Shown one piece after another: positions 16,765 to 23,689 of a DNA stretch of 35,942 nucleotides. The position numbers and the translations under genes are program-made. The notes under the pieces are model-generated. The model saw only the letters and a list, made by a program, of their open reading frames with translations. It was not told where the DNA came from and did no database searches. This DNA comes from Holophagales bacterium (GTDB lineage Bacteria; Acidobacteriota; Holophagae; Holophagales; Holophagaceae). Numbering within the stretch: position 1 is the first letter of the stretch; each line of letters begins with the position of its first letter. The stretch is taken from assembly GCA_031281385.1 (NCBI GenBank), contig JAITFL010000175.1, positions 1-35,942 on the forward strand, given 5' to 3'.

Positions 16765-19425
16765 CTAAACCTCTTTGTCCCTAGCCATGATGAACAGCGT
16801 CATGTCGTCCCTATTCAGTGCTTCGAATGTGGTGACGCTTTGGAAAATGGCCTCGCAGGCGACCTTGACAGAGCCAGTGCCCCAATACTTCCTCAACTGA
16901 TCCGCCAAGCGGCCCTGGCCGTACATGTTGCCGTCGCTGTCCATCGCTTCGGTGATGCCATCGCTGTACATCGCTATCCAGTCGCCTGGCTGCAAAATGC
17001 CCTCATAAACCTGCCATTTGGCATGCGAGGCCGGCAGAAGCCCAAGGGCTAAGCCGGTGGGGGAAATGAAGACAGACGCATCTGGCTTTGAACTTGACAG
17101 CAGTATGGGCGGGGGGTGCCCTGCCCTCACCACCTTAAAACGCCCGTCCTCAGACCACTCGATTATGGAGAGGGTCAGAAAATCCTTGTTGCTCATCAGG
17201 TTCCTCAGAGCCTTATCCATGCTGGTGAGGATTTTCTCCATCGGGGCGTCTGGGTCCTGGGAAGCGTGTTCAATCAGCGCCACGGACTGGCTCATGTAGA
17301 GGGCCGCTGCAAGCCCCTTGCCGCTTACATCGCCAACAACCGCTATCCACCTGCCCGGGGCACGCTGCTTGATCCAAAGCAAATCCCCGCCGGTCTCGGC
17401 GGCTGGCACCAGCCTAGAGGCGATCTGGAACCCTGTGACGACCGGGGCCGATGTAATGAGGGATTCCTGTATCTTTTGGGCGGCCAACAACTCTTGGTCA
17501 AGGCGGGTCTTGTCTATGACCTGCCTGTGCATGATGGCGGATTCGATCACAATTCCAGCGGCTATAGCCACGTCCCGCAGCAGTTCGCGGTCTTCGCGGT
17601 GGTAGCCAAGTTCTGCGTATTTTCCACCCAAAAGCAAAATGCTGTGGGGCTGGTCATTGGCCAGCAGCAACACCATTAGCTGTACGCCCATTGTGTCAAG
17701 GTGCATCCTCAATTCTTTGCTCTGGGCTGAAATCCAGTCGGATTCATCATTGCCAAGGTCATATACCAGTTCGCGGCTGTTTTTTGCGTGGCGAAGCAAT
17801 TTTGGCGGGAGTATCAATTCGTATGCGTCATGCGAACTTGCGCCCTTGCTACGCTCATAGCCATGGTGCATCTTTTTGGGCATCGCCGGGAGCTTAGCCT
17901 TGCCATCTATGACGTGAAGACAATAATACACCTGCGGCCTGAATGCCTCCTGGATAGAAGAAACAAGACTTTTTGTCAATTCGTCTTCAGAAAACCTCTT
18001 GTTTATGTTTCGGATATTGTCCAGAATGTACTCGCGCGAATAGGTGACATCTTTTTTGAATTTTCTCCGCAGCGCCGCCAACATCCACTTGAGTATCCAA
18101 GCCAGCGGGAGAGCCAGCAGCCCCATGATGGTACCCAGCCAGTGCATTGGGATCTTTTCCGGCATGATTACGGCAAATAACAGGGCCAGCACAGTCAGAT
18201 AAGCTATGATCAAAGTGCCCAGCGACAAAAAGTAAGTCAGCCAGCGGATTATCACTCTGCGGACATCAAAGAACCCATGGCGCAAAATCGCATAAGCAAA
18301 AGTGATGGGCAACAGCGGCATCGGCAGAAACATGTAATGGCTCGCTCGCTGGAAAAAGCCCCAGTCAGGCGTTCCCGCAAATGTGTTGGCCAGCCAAAGG
18401 TAAGCGATCAGATCCATTATGGACGCCACCGAAAAAAGCATCGGGGCCATAAGAGCCTTTCTCCGGCGTCTTGGTATCTTGAATGCGCCCGCCCAAAAAA
18501 GCAGGACTCCTCCCCCCAGAAGCGTCAACTGGAAAAATCGGCTGGCAGAGACAAACGCTTCGACGCTGACAGGAAGAGACCCAAGCAGCAACTGCACTAT
18601 CCAATCAATATCGGTGAGGCCCAGCAAGCCAAGGCCCATCACTATTATTTCTGGCAGCAGCGCAACCAAATTGAATACGTACAGTCCTGAAACGAATATG
18701 CGATTCTTCCGCAGCGAAAACCCATAGGGAAAGCCAAGGAAGAAATGTAGCCACAGGGGCGGGACAAGGGCGCTGAACAGCAGCCGGCAAAACCTTGCCG
18801 CAAGGTCGAGCCCAGATGGAACTGTATACTGACTGCTTATAGATGCCCCCGCCGCCATAACGAGCGACAGTACTCCTAAATAATAGAAGTGCCTAGCGAT
18901 TTTTCGCTGGGGTGAGGACATGACCACCAGCAGCCCTATGACCCAAGCCACGATGCCCGTCAGCAATAGCACGGCATTGGTCGTGTCAAATGTCTTTTTG
19001 AGTTCGAGCGGGAGCGCTATCCTTTGCCCTTCCCTCATGACCGTGTATTGAACGGTTGTCCCATCGGGCGTAGAGTTGATGAACGCCCTCATTTTTTGGG
19101 TGGCCCTTGCGACCAAAGCCCTATTTTCATCGTAGGTCAAATCGTATGAATAGCCTGGAACTTTTAGGTCATGGATGCCTATCAGCTCATCCCCGTCCAT
19201 CAGAGCCGCCGCATCGGCGGCACCCTTGGGAACTACGGATCTGATCACCGCACGGGGCCTCGGCCCGCCCGAGGGAAGCTCAGCGTCCTCTATGGTCCAT
19301 AGGCACTGGTCATCGGAAGGGGCATACACCCACTGGGCCAAGGAAAAGCAGCCGATGGCCAGAACAAGCGCGACAAAGCTGGACCAAAATAGCCTCCAGC
19401 GGATTTCTTGGAAAGATTGGTTCAA
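16765..19425 (-). CDS. Membrane-bound SpoIIE/RsbU-type serine phosphatase with PDZ-like domain
   Basis: The protein has 886 residues. An N-terminal membrane helix is followed by a periplasmic PDZ-like region (about 45-145, with GAADAAALMDGDELIGI), a multi-helix membrane domain (about 150-420), a coiled linker and GAF-like region (about 460-640), and a C-terminal PP2C/SpoIIE phosphatase. The metal-binding aspartates are visible at Asp681 (ETGGDLLW), Asp699 (VVGDVSGKG) and Asp822 (YSDGITE). Such proteins dephosphorylate anti-sigma-factor antagonists in partner-switching pathways. No STAS or anti-sigma gene is in the window. The start is TTG with AAGG five bases upstream. It is divergent from the SDR gene, with 27 bases between the two starts. 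Confidence 0.85.
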   Translation of the reverse strand: MNQSFQEIRWRLFWSSFVALVLAIGCFSLAQWVYAPSDDQCLWTIEDAELPSGGPRPRAVIRSVVPKGAADAAALMDGDELIGIHDLKVPGYSYDLTYDENRALVARATQKMRAFINSTPDGTTVQYTVMREGQRIALPLELKKTFDTTNAVLLLTGIVAWVIGLLVVMSSPQRKIARHFYYLGVLSLVMAAGASISSQYTVPSGLDLAARFCRLLFSALVPPLWLHFFLGFPYGFSLRKNRIFVSGLYVFNLVALLPEIIVMGLGLLGLTDIDWIVQLLLGSLPVSVEAFVSASRFFQLTLLGGGVLLFWAGAFKIPRRRRKALMAPMLFSVASIMDLIAYLWLANTFAGTPDWGFFQRASHYMFLPMPLLPITFAYAILRHGFFDVRRVIIRWLTYFLSLGTLIIAYLTVLALLFAVIMPEKIPMHWLGTIMGLLALPLAWILKWMLAALRRKFKKDVTYSREYILDNIRNINKRFSEDELTKSLVSSIQEAFRPQVYYCLHVIDGKAKLPAMPKKMHHGYERSKGASSHDAYELILPPKLLRHAKNSRELVYDLGNDESDWISAQSKELRMHLDTMGVQLMVLLLANDQPHSILLLGGKYAELGYHREDRELLRDVAIAAGIVIESAIMHRQVIDKTRLDQELLAAQKIQESLITSAPVVTGFQIASRLVPAAETGGDLLWIKQRAPGRWIAVVGDVSGKGLAAALYMSQSVALIEHASQDPDAPMEKILTSMDKALRNLMSNKDFLTLSIIEWSEDGRFKVVRAGHPPPILLSSSKPDASVFISPTGLALGLLPASHAKWQVYEGILQPGDWIAMYSDGITEAMDSDGNMYGQGRLADQLRKYWGTGSVKVACEAIFQSVTTFEALNRDDMTLFIMARDKEV

Positions 19426-19452
19426 GTTAGCCTTAGTATTGGAGAGGTCGTC

Positions 19453-20175
19453 ATGGGGAAAAAATCATGGCTGGTAATCGTTGGCGGGGCAAGGCGCCTT
19501 GGTCTGGAACTGGCAAAGCTGCTGGCAAAAAAGCACAACCTTGTCTTGACCAGCTCCAAGCGCCATCAAACCGGCCAAGGAGAAGATGAACTGTTCGCAC
19601 TGTCAAACGGCTCAGAGATCAGGCATTTTTGGTGGGATGCATTTGACCCGGAGCTTCCAATTAAGATTATGACAGACATTGAGGCGCTTAGGGGAGAGGG
19701 TGTCGTCATTCATGGCGCAGTCATAGCTGCGGGGACATTTCCGCTCGCCCCCATCGGCTCGTGGAACTCCGGCTCACTTATGGAAACTTGGCAGCTCAAC
19801 CTCAGCTTTCCATTATTGGCCATCCAGTCGTTGGCCCCCCACTTGGAGGACGGGGGCTGCATACATATTCTTTTGGATGCCTGCATTCACCGCCCTTTCA
19901 TCAAAAGGCTGCCGTATTCCGCTGCAAAATCTGGCATGGCCAGCATGGTTGGCGGCCTAGCCCGTGCATTGGCCCCAAGGATCCGCGTCGTTGGCCACGC
20001 TATCGGAACTTTGCTGCCCGATGAGGAATCAAACATAGAATTCCTCAAAGGACAGTCGCTGCTGAATTGCATCGGCAAGCCGGAGGATCTGTGCAGGGCC
20101 ATCGAATTTGCAGCTTCTAGCGACTACCTGACGGGGGAGATAATCACCTTGGACGGCGGATGGCGGTGGGTTTGA
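19453..20175 (+). CDS. Short-chain dehydrogenase/reductase, pteridine-reductase-like
   Basis: This is a 240-residue Rossmann-fold oxidoreductase. The nucleotide-binding loop reads VGGARRLGLELA, close to the TGGARRIG form of pteridine and dihydromonapterin reductases (FolM/PTR1). The catalytic YxxxK is present as YSAAK, while the usual catalytic Ser position lies in the unusual stretch HILLDACIHRP. The C-terminal GEIITLDGGWRWV matches the classical SDR ending. The ATG at 19453 has GGAGAGG five bases upstream and is preferred over the TTG at 19408. Substrate assignment to a pterin is inference from the ARRLG loop. Confidence 0.75.
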   Translation: MGKKSWLVIVGGARRLGLELAKLLAKKHNLVLTSSKRHQTGQGEDELFALSNGSEIRHFWWDAFDPELPIKIMTDIEALRGEGVVIHGAVIAAGTFPLAPIGSWNSGSLMETWQLNLSFPLLAIQSLAPHLEDGGCIHILLDACIHRPFIKRLPYSAAKSGMASMVGGLARALAPRIRVVGHAIGTLLPDEESNIEFLKGQSLLNCIGKPEDLCRAIEFAASSDYLTGEIITLDGGWRWV

Positions 20176-20184
20176 TGACTATCG

Positions 20185-20351
20185 AGCTTCTTGCAAAACT
20201 TGATGGCACGTCTGCTCCCGACCTTCCGCTGTCTCTGGCTGGGTTTTGTAAATTGCTTGTTTACAGCGTTTCGCGCCAGAGCCTGCTCCGGTCGGGCGCA
20301 GCCTACACCTCCGGTGACTTGCAAAACTGATGTTTTGCAAGTGGCTCTATT
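20185..20351 (+). repeat. Repeat-bounded intergenic element, copy 1
   Basis: This element begins nine bases after the SDR stop. The left boundary is AGCTTCTTGCAAAACT (20185-20200) and the right boundary GTTTTGCAAGTGGCTCTATT (20332-20351). Both are shared with the element at 27823-28140, where they appear on the other strand. A further copy, ACTTGCAAAAC at 20317-20327, faces the right boundary across four bases to form a perfect 11-bp inverted repeat. The interior contains small hairpins: TGTAAA/TTTACA, CTCTGGC/GCCAGAG and CACC/GGTG. No reading frame of note is present. Confidence 0.55.
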
Positions 20352-20376
20352 CCCAAATTTCAACCTCATTTTCAAT

Positions 20377-20406
20377 GAAAAACTTGGCCCCCATTCGGGG
20401 GCCAAG
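20377..20406 (-). terminator. Rho-independent terminator of rnpB
   Basis: On the minus strand a 10-bp perfect stem, CTTGGCCCCC with GGGGGCCAAG and a four-base loop, is followed by TTTTTC. It lies directly after the RNase P RNA 3' end. Confidence 0.85.
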
Positions 20407-20803
20407 GTGGGCCTATAAGCCGGATTCTGTGGTCGGGTGCCATTCCTCTGGGATGGCAGTCGCCTGCCACCTCTAGCGACCTACCCGCCGGCTCGACCGG
20501 GCCAATCTTTCGCCCACCAGCGCCAAGGCGCAGATGGCATCGCCGGCTTATTTGGTCTTGCTCCCCAGGGGGTTTGCCATGCCTGCAACGTTGCCGCCGC
20601 AGCGGTGGGCTCTTACCCCACCATTTCACCCTTGCCCGGCCTTGGATGGCCAGGCGGTATTTTTTCTGTTGCACTTTCCGTCGGATCGCTCCGCCCAGCC
20701 GTTAACTGGCCTGGCGCCCCTTTCGGGCCACGGCCCAAAAGTTTTTTTGGAGTCCGGACTTTCCTCTGCGCCATCGCTGGCGCAGCGGCACCCCGGCCCA
20801 CAC
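20407..20803 (-). ncRNA. rnpB: RNase P RNA, bacterial class A
   Basis: This is the catalytic RNA that matures the 5' ends of tRNAs. Read on the minus strand, the universally conserved 5' core GAGGAAAGTCCGGACTCC occurs at about 20750-20767, and the 3' core CAGAATCCGGCTTATAGG at about 20413-20430. Between them lie P-stem hairpins expected for a type A molecule. The ends are joined by helix P1: GTGGGCC at 20795-20801 pairs with GGCCCAC near 20407. The total of about 397 bases is normal. A TACATT (20807-20812) may be the -10 box. The exact 5' end is estimated to within a few bases. Confidence 0.93.
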
Positions 20804-20848
20804 GTAAATGTAGCACGGTTGAGCCATTTGTTCCATTTCCAATTCAAA

Positions 20849-20931
20849 ATTGCGCCCATGCGATTCTGAGTCGGCGGCAAAGAGGCACGGCTCGCCTGGC
20901 CTCACAAAATGCTATGAATTTCGGGCGCAAT
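20849..20931. repeat. Spaced inverted repeat upstream of rnpB
   Basis: ATTGCGCCC (20849-20857) and its exact complement GGGCGCAAT (20923-20931) are nine-base arms 65 bases apart. Nothing coding is seen between them. They begin the palindrome cluster that fills the 389-base gap between rnpB and the zinc-ribbon gene. Confidence 0.5.
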
Positions 20932-20951
20932 GCCCTGTCGCGCATTCCGAG

Positions 20952-20985
20952 TTCTAAATAGAATCATGGCTTATTCTATTTAGAA
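20952..20985. promoter_or_regulatory. Paired 12-bp palindromes, operator-like or hairpin
   Basis: TTCTAAATAGAAT (20952-20964) and ATTCTATTTAGAA (20973-20985) form a perfect 13-bp inverted repeat with an eight-base loop. Each arm also contains its own near-palindrome, TTCTA-N2-TAGAA, and the two centres are 22 bases apart, about two helical turns. This fits either two operator half-sets for a dimeric regulator or a hairpin. No regulator gene is adjacent. Confidence 0.45.
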
Positions 20986-20996
20986 TTTGGAATTAA

Positions 20997-21032
20997 GATA
21001 GCATCTGGCTAATTTGTGCCAGAGATGCTATC
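20997..21032. repeat. Hairpin ending at the start codon of a small ORF
   Basis: GATAGCATCTGGC and GCCAGAGATGCTATC pair apart from a two-base bulge, with an eight-base loop between. The hairpin ends one base before the ATG at 21033, where it could mask initiation. A smaller stem, GTTGGC/GCCAAC, follows inside the ORF near 21053-21068. Confidence 0.45.
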
Positions 21033-21167
21033 ATGGTAAAAAAAGTGCAAGTGGTTGGCTCCTGCCAACTGCAAGCAGTCAGCCTCAACCCAGCTTACCC
21101 CTCGTTCTTGCTGGACGGGGATTTTGAACTAATTGGCCGCGTAGTCCATCGCAGCGGACGGATGTAG
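21033..21167 (+). CDS. Possible small ORF (44 residues)
   Basis: This frame reads MVKKVQVVGSCQLQAV and continues to a TAG at 21165. The beginning looks like the N-terminal strand and GxCQ motif of WcbI-type polysaccharide biosynthesis proteins, but those are several times longer. It may therefore be a decayed gene start or a chance frame. There is no ribosome binding site, and the hairpin 20997-21032 abuts the ATG. The zinc-ribbon gene follows 25 bases later. Confidence 0.25.
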   Translation: MVKKVQVVGSCQLQAVSLNPAYPSFLLDGDFELIGRVVHRSGRM

Positions 21168-21192
21168 GAAAAAACTCAGCCGAAATGACACC

Positions 21193-21600
21193 ATGCCAAT
21201 AGACACCAACTGCCCAAACTGCTCCTCGGACGATACCATCTGCGTCTCCATGGCAATTGCCGAAATCACGGCTGGGGCCCGCGGCCGCAAGGTCGGCAAA
21301 ACCGAATTCACGTTTATCAAAAAATACGCCTTCAACAAACAGCCAACAAGCGGCTGCATGATAGCCACCCCCATAATCTGCGGGTTCGTTTCTCTCATTA
21401 TCGGTATCGTATCAATAGCCTTAGATCGAGATTTTTGGTTCACAATACCCTCATTCATCATTGGCCCAAGTCTTATCGCATTTGCCTACATATTGATGCG
21501 TGGCAATTCGCACTTGGATCAACAAAAGCATGAACACGCCCAATGGCTAAAGAAGCTGTGGATCTGCAGAAAATGCGGACACGAGTGGACTCCCGAATAA
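21193..21600 (+). CDS. Membrane protein with split zinc-ribbon
   Basis: The protein has 135 residues. A CPNC pair sits at residues 7-10 and a CRKCG pair near the C-terminus, so one zinc ribbon may be assembled from the two ends. Between them lie a basic segment and two membrane helices (about 59-78 and 85-102) joined by a short turn. I recognise no family or function. No ribosome binding site precedes the ATG. The codon choice is more AT-rich and less AGG-biased than in the surrounding genes, suggesting recent acquisition. Confidence 0.55.
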   Translation: MPIDTNCPNCSSDDTICVSMAIAEITAGARGRKVGKTEFTFIKKYAFNKQPTSGCMIATPIICGFVSLIIGIVSIALDRDFWFTIPSFIIGPSLIAFAYILMRGNSHLDQQKHEHAQWLKKLWICRKCGHEWTPE

Positions 21601-21879
21601 CCAACTAATTGGCACTCCCCTGAACCACTGCCAACCATCTCTGCGTATTCCACCAACGCTTCGGTTAGTCTGGCGGCACTGCCCAATGGCTGCATGTCCG
21701 CTATCCTGCAAAAGTGAAATATCCCATCAGTGAAAGATAGATTATCAAACCCATACGGCAAAGGAATGTTGCAACGATGCAACCGCAGCGGCTTGGGATC
21801 GCCACGCCCTTTTTGCGCTCCGCGGCACTGGCGCAGGGGCTTTTTGCCGATGGGCCATCACGCAAGCCTGCGCCGTTTT
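21601..21879. other. Gap without a supported gene
   Basis: Nothing firm is seen here. A minus-strand frame (21519-21782, TTG start) has a protein-like middle but overlaps the zinc-ribbon gene and lacks a ribosome binding site. It could be a decayed gene fragment. The end of the gap leads directly into the tRNA. Confidence 0.3.
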
Positions 21880-21955
21880 TGGTGGTCCCGGCGCGACTCG
21901 AACGCGCGGCCTACCGCTTAGGAGGCGGTCGCTCTATCCGCTGAGCTACGGGACC
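21880..21955 (-). tRNA. tRNA-Arg (anticodon CCT)
   Basis: The 76-base minus-strand cloverleaf starts GGTCCCG and ends CGGGACC, then A and an encoded CCA. The D arm contains TAGCTCAGCGGATAGAGC. The anticodon stem is ACCGC/GCGGT with loop CTCCTAA, so the anticodon is CCT and reads AGG. The T arm has GTTCGAGTC. The gene is complete, with no intron. AGG is used very often for Arg throughout this window, so the tRNA should be important for translation here. Confidence 0.96.
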
Positions 21956-22074
21956 GAGCTTGCACAGACAATAACCAGTCTATGACAGATTGATGAAAAA
22001 TGGAAACACGTAATTTTTCGGCCACCGTCCGAATCCACGTTAGCTGGGTGCGGCCTATTTTTTTCTGTATCTAC

Positions 22075-22102
22075 TTGACAAAGGCCAAAATAGCGATACA
22101 AT
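22075..22102 (+). promoter_or_regulatory. Strong sigma70 promoter for the OmpA-like gene
   Basis: A perfect -35 TTGACA (22075-22080), a 16-base spacer and TACAAT (22097-22102) lie 40 bases before the GTG start. This is the best consensus promoter in the window and fits a highly expressed outer-membrane protein. Confidence 0.75.
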
Positions 22103-22142
22103 TTTTGGACGATGAACACATTTTTGTGAGGAGGATTTTTTC

Positions 22143-23591
22143 GTGAAACAACTTATCTATTCATCATTGGCCCCTATGGCCACTTCCATTTTCCTGATAG
22201 CCGGACAGGCCCCGCAGGAAAACCCAAAGTCAAAGTACTGGCCGTTTGAAGTCCAGCTCGGCGCCAGCATCATGGGATACAATGCCCATAATTCAACTGG
22301 GCCAAACGGGACGATTGAATTTGCGCCGAAGGGCGTTGGCATAGCTCCTTCCCTCAGGCTCTCTATTGACCCGATATGCCTGCCATTTGGCTCTATACAA
22401 GTCAGCGTTGGCTACCGGCTGCCAAACGATGTTCCGCTGGAATACGGGGGACATGACTCACAAGCCGACATGTCCCACAAACAGCAGTTCATGTTCGGTG
22501 CCATGCTTAGGTTTGACAAAATCAAAAACTTCGACTTCGGCGTAGGGGTTGATGGCCGTAACGACTGGATGTACGCCCCCAAAAAGCGGGGGACTGAAAC
22601 CCAAGATACTTCTATGCGGCCTTGGCTCCGCGCAAACGCTAGGTACCTTTTTGACAAAGGCACAAACGTAACGCCATTCGTTGGCGTTGAAGCGGCATTC
22701 GCACTTACCGCCCTAGAAATCAGTTCTGCCACTCACTATTGGGACTATTACACAAATACCCTCGATGCCCCATTGGGCACTATTCCTTGGCAAAAAGCTC
22801 CAGAAAGCTTCACTAGGGGTCACTTCCCCATCTGGGAAGGTGCAATAGTGGGGGGCGTCCGCTTTGGCCGAAGGGGCGACTGCACCAGCAAGCCAGCACC
22901 AGTGCCGGTGCCAGTGGCAAAGCCCGAGACCAAGCCAGCCCCTGTGGTGACAAAGCCCAAGGTCGATGATGAAGCTGCGAAGCGCGCCGCCGAAGAAGCC
23001 GCCCGCCTCGCCGCCGAAGAGGCCGCTCGTCTAGCCGCTGAAGAAGCTGCCCGCTTAGCTGCTGAAGAAGCCGCCCGCAGGGCCGCCGAAGAGGCCGCCA
23101 GGCGTGAAGCCGAAAAGAAGGTCACCGAGGAAGTCGCCACTGTGTCACTGATTGACAAAATCAAGCAGGAAGGCTTCAAGTCTTTGTTGGTACACTTCGA
23201 AACCAGCCAATACGAATTGACTGCCGAAAACAAGAAGGCCATTGCAAAATGGGTCAATGAAGTGTGGAACAACGGTCAATATTCCAAGGCATTCGATCAA
23301 CGCAGGCTGTACATCATTGCAAACTGCGACGAGAGAAACGAGCCAGTCAACCAGAAACTGTCGGACGACAGGGCAACAGCCTTGGCAAATTACCTTAGGT
23401 CAGAATTCCACATTAACGTTTCTAGGCAGAAAGGCTATGCCCACAATAGGCCCATCGCCCGAGGGACGACTGCCACCGCGTATGCCAAGAACCGCTACGC
23501 CCAGTTGATACTGGACGAAAACGACATCTTGAACACTGGGTTCAAGATCCTCACCCACATTGAAGGCCCGCTCGTCGGCGTTGGAAGATAA
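22143..23591 (+). CDS. OmpA-like outer-membrane protein with Ala/Glu heptad linker
   Basis: The protein has 482 residues. A signal peptide is followed by a barrel-like domain (to about 245), a Pro/Lys/Val linker, five consecutive AAEEAAR heptads (about 280-320) that should form a rigid helix, and a C-terminal OmpA domain (about 345-470). In the OmpA domain the Asp of CDERN and the Arg of LSDDRATALANYL match the pair that binds diaminopimelate, and NRYAQLIL is the usual end. The protein should link outer membrane and cell wall. The GTG start has AGGAGG eight bases upstream and a strong promoter; a terminator follows. Confidence 0.85.
   Translation: MKQLIYSSLAPMATSIFLIAGQAPQENPKSKYWPFEVQLGASIMGYNAHNSTGPNGTIEFAPKGVGIAPSLRLSIDPICLPFGSIQVSVGYRLPNDVPLEYGGHDSQADMSHKQQFMFGAMLRFDKIKNFDFGVGVDGRNDWMYAPKKRGTETQDTSMRPWLRANARYLFDKGTNVTPFVGVEAAFALTALEISSATHYWDYYTNTLDAPLGTIPWQKAPESFTRGHFPIWEGAIVGGVRFGRRGDCTSKPAPVPVPVAKPETKPAPVVTKPKVDDEAAKRAAEEAARLAAEEAARLAAEEAARLAAEEAARRAAEEAARREAEKKVTEEVATVSLIDKIKQEGFKSLLVHFETSQYELTAENKKAIAKWVNEVWNNGQYSKAFDQRRLYIIANCDERNEPVNQKLSDDRATALANYLRSEFHINVSRQKGYAHNRPIARGTTATAYAKNRYAQLILDENDILNTGFKILTHIEGPLVGVGR
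22987..23102 (+). repeat. In-gene 21-bp repeats coding AAEEAAR heptads
   Basis: Five tandem units of 21 bases each encode a seven-residue helix repeat. Synonymous codons differ between units (GCC/GCT, GAA/GAG, CTC/CTA/TTA), so the DNA copies are not identical although the peptide is. Confidence 0.7.
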
Positions 23592-23613
23592 CTAACGACC
23601 AATCGGCTTTTTT

Positions 23614-23640
23614 GGGGGGGCTTTTCAGCCCCCCCTTTTC
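23614..23640 (+). terminator. Rho-independent terminator after the OmpA-like gene
   Basis: GGGGGGGCT pairs with AGCCCCCCC around a four-base loop, and TTTTC follows. It lies 22 bases after the OmpA-like stop and before waaA. Confidence 0.85.
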
Positions 23641-23689
23641 TTTATGCATTTCTTGCGCTTATGTGAAATTATCTATGTAAAGGCTTCAA

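Noticed and set aside
20613..20905. Several short frames across 20500-20900
   Set aside because: They lie within the RNase P RNA gene and its upstream region.
21519..21782. Minus-strand frame of 87 codons
   Set aside because: The middle looks protein-like, but it overlaps the zinc-ribbon gene, starts with TTG without a ribosome binding site, and ends in a Cys/His/Phe-rich shadow. Kept only as a possible fragment.
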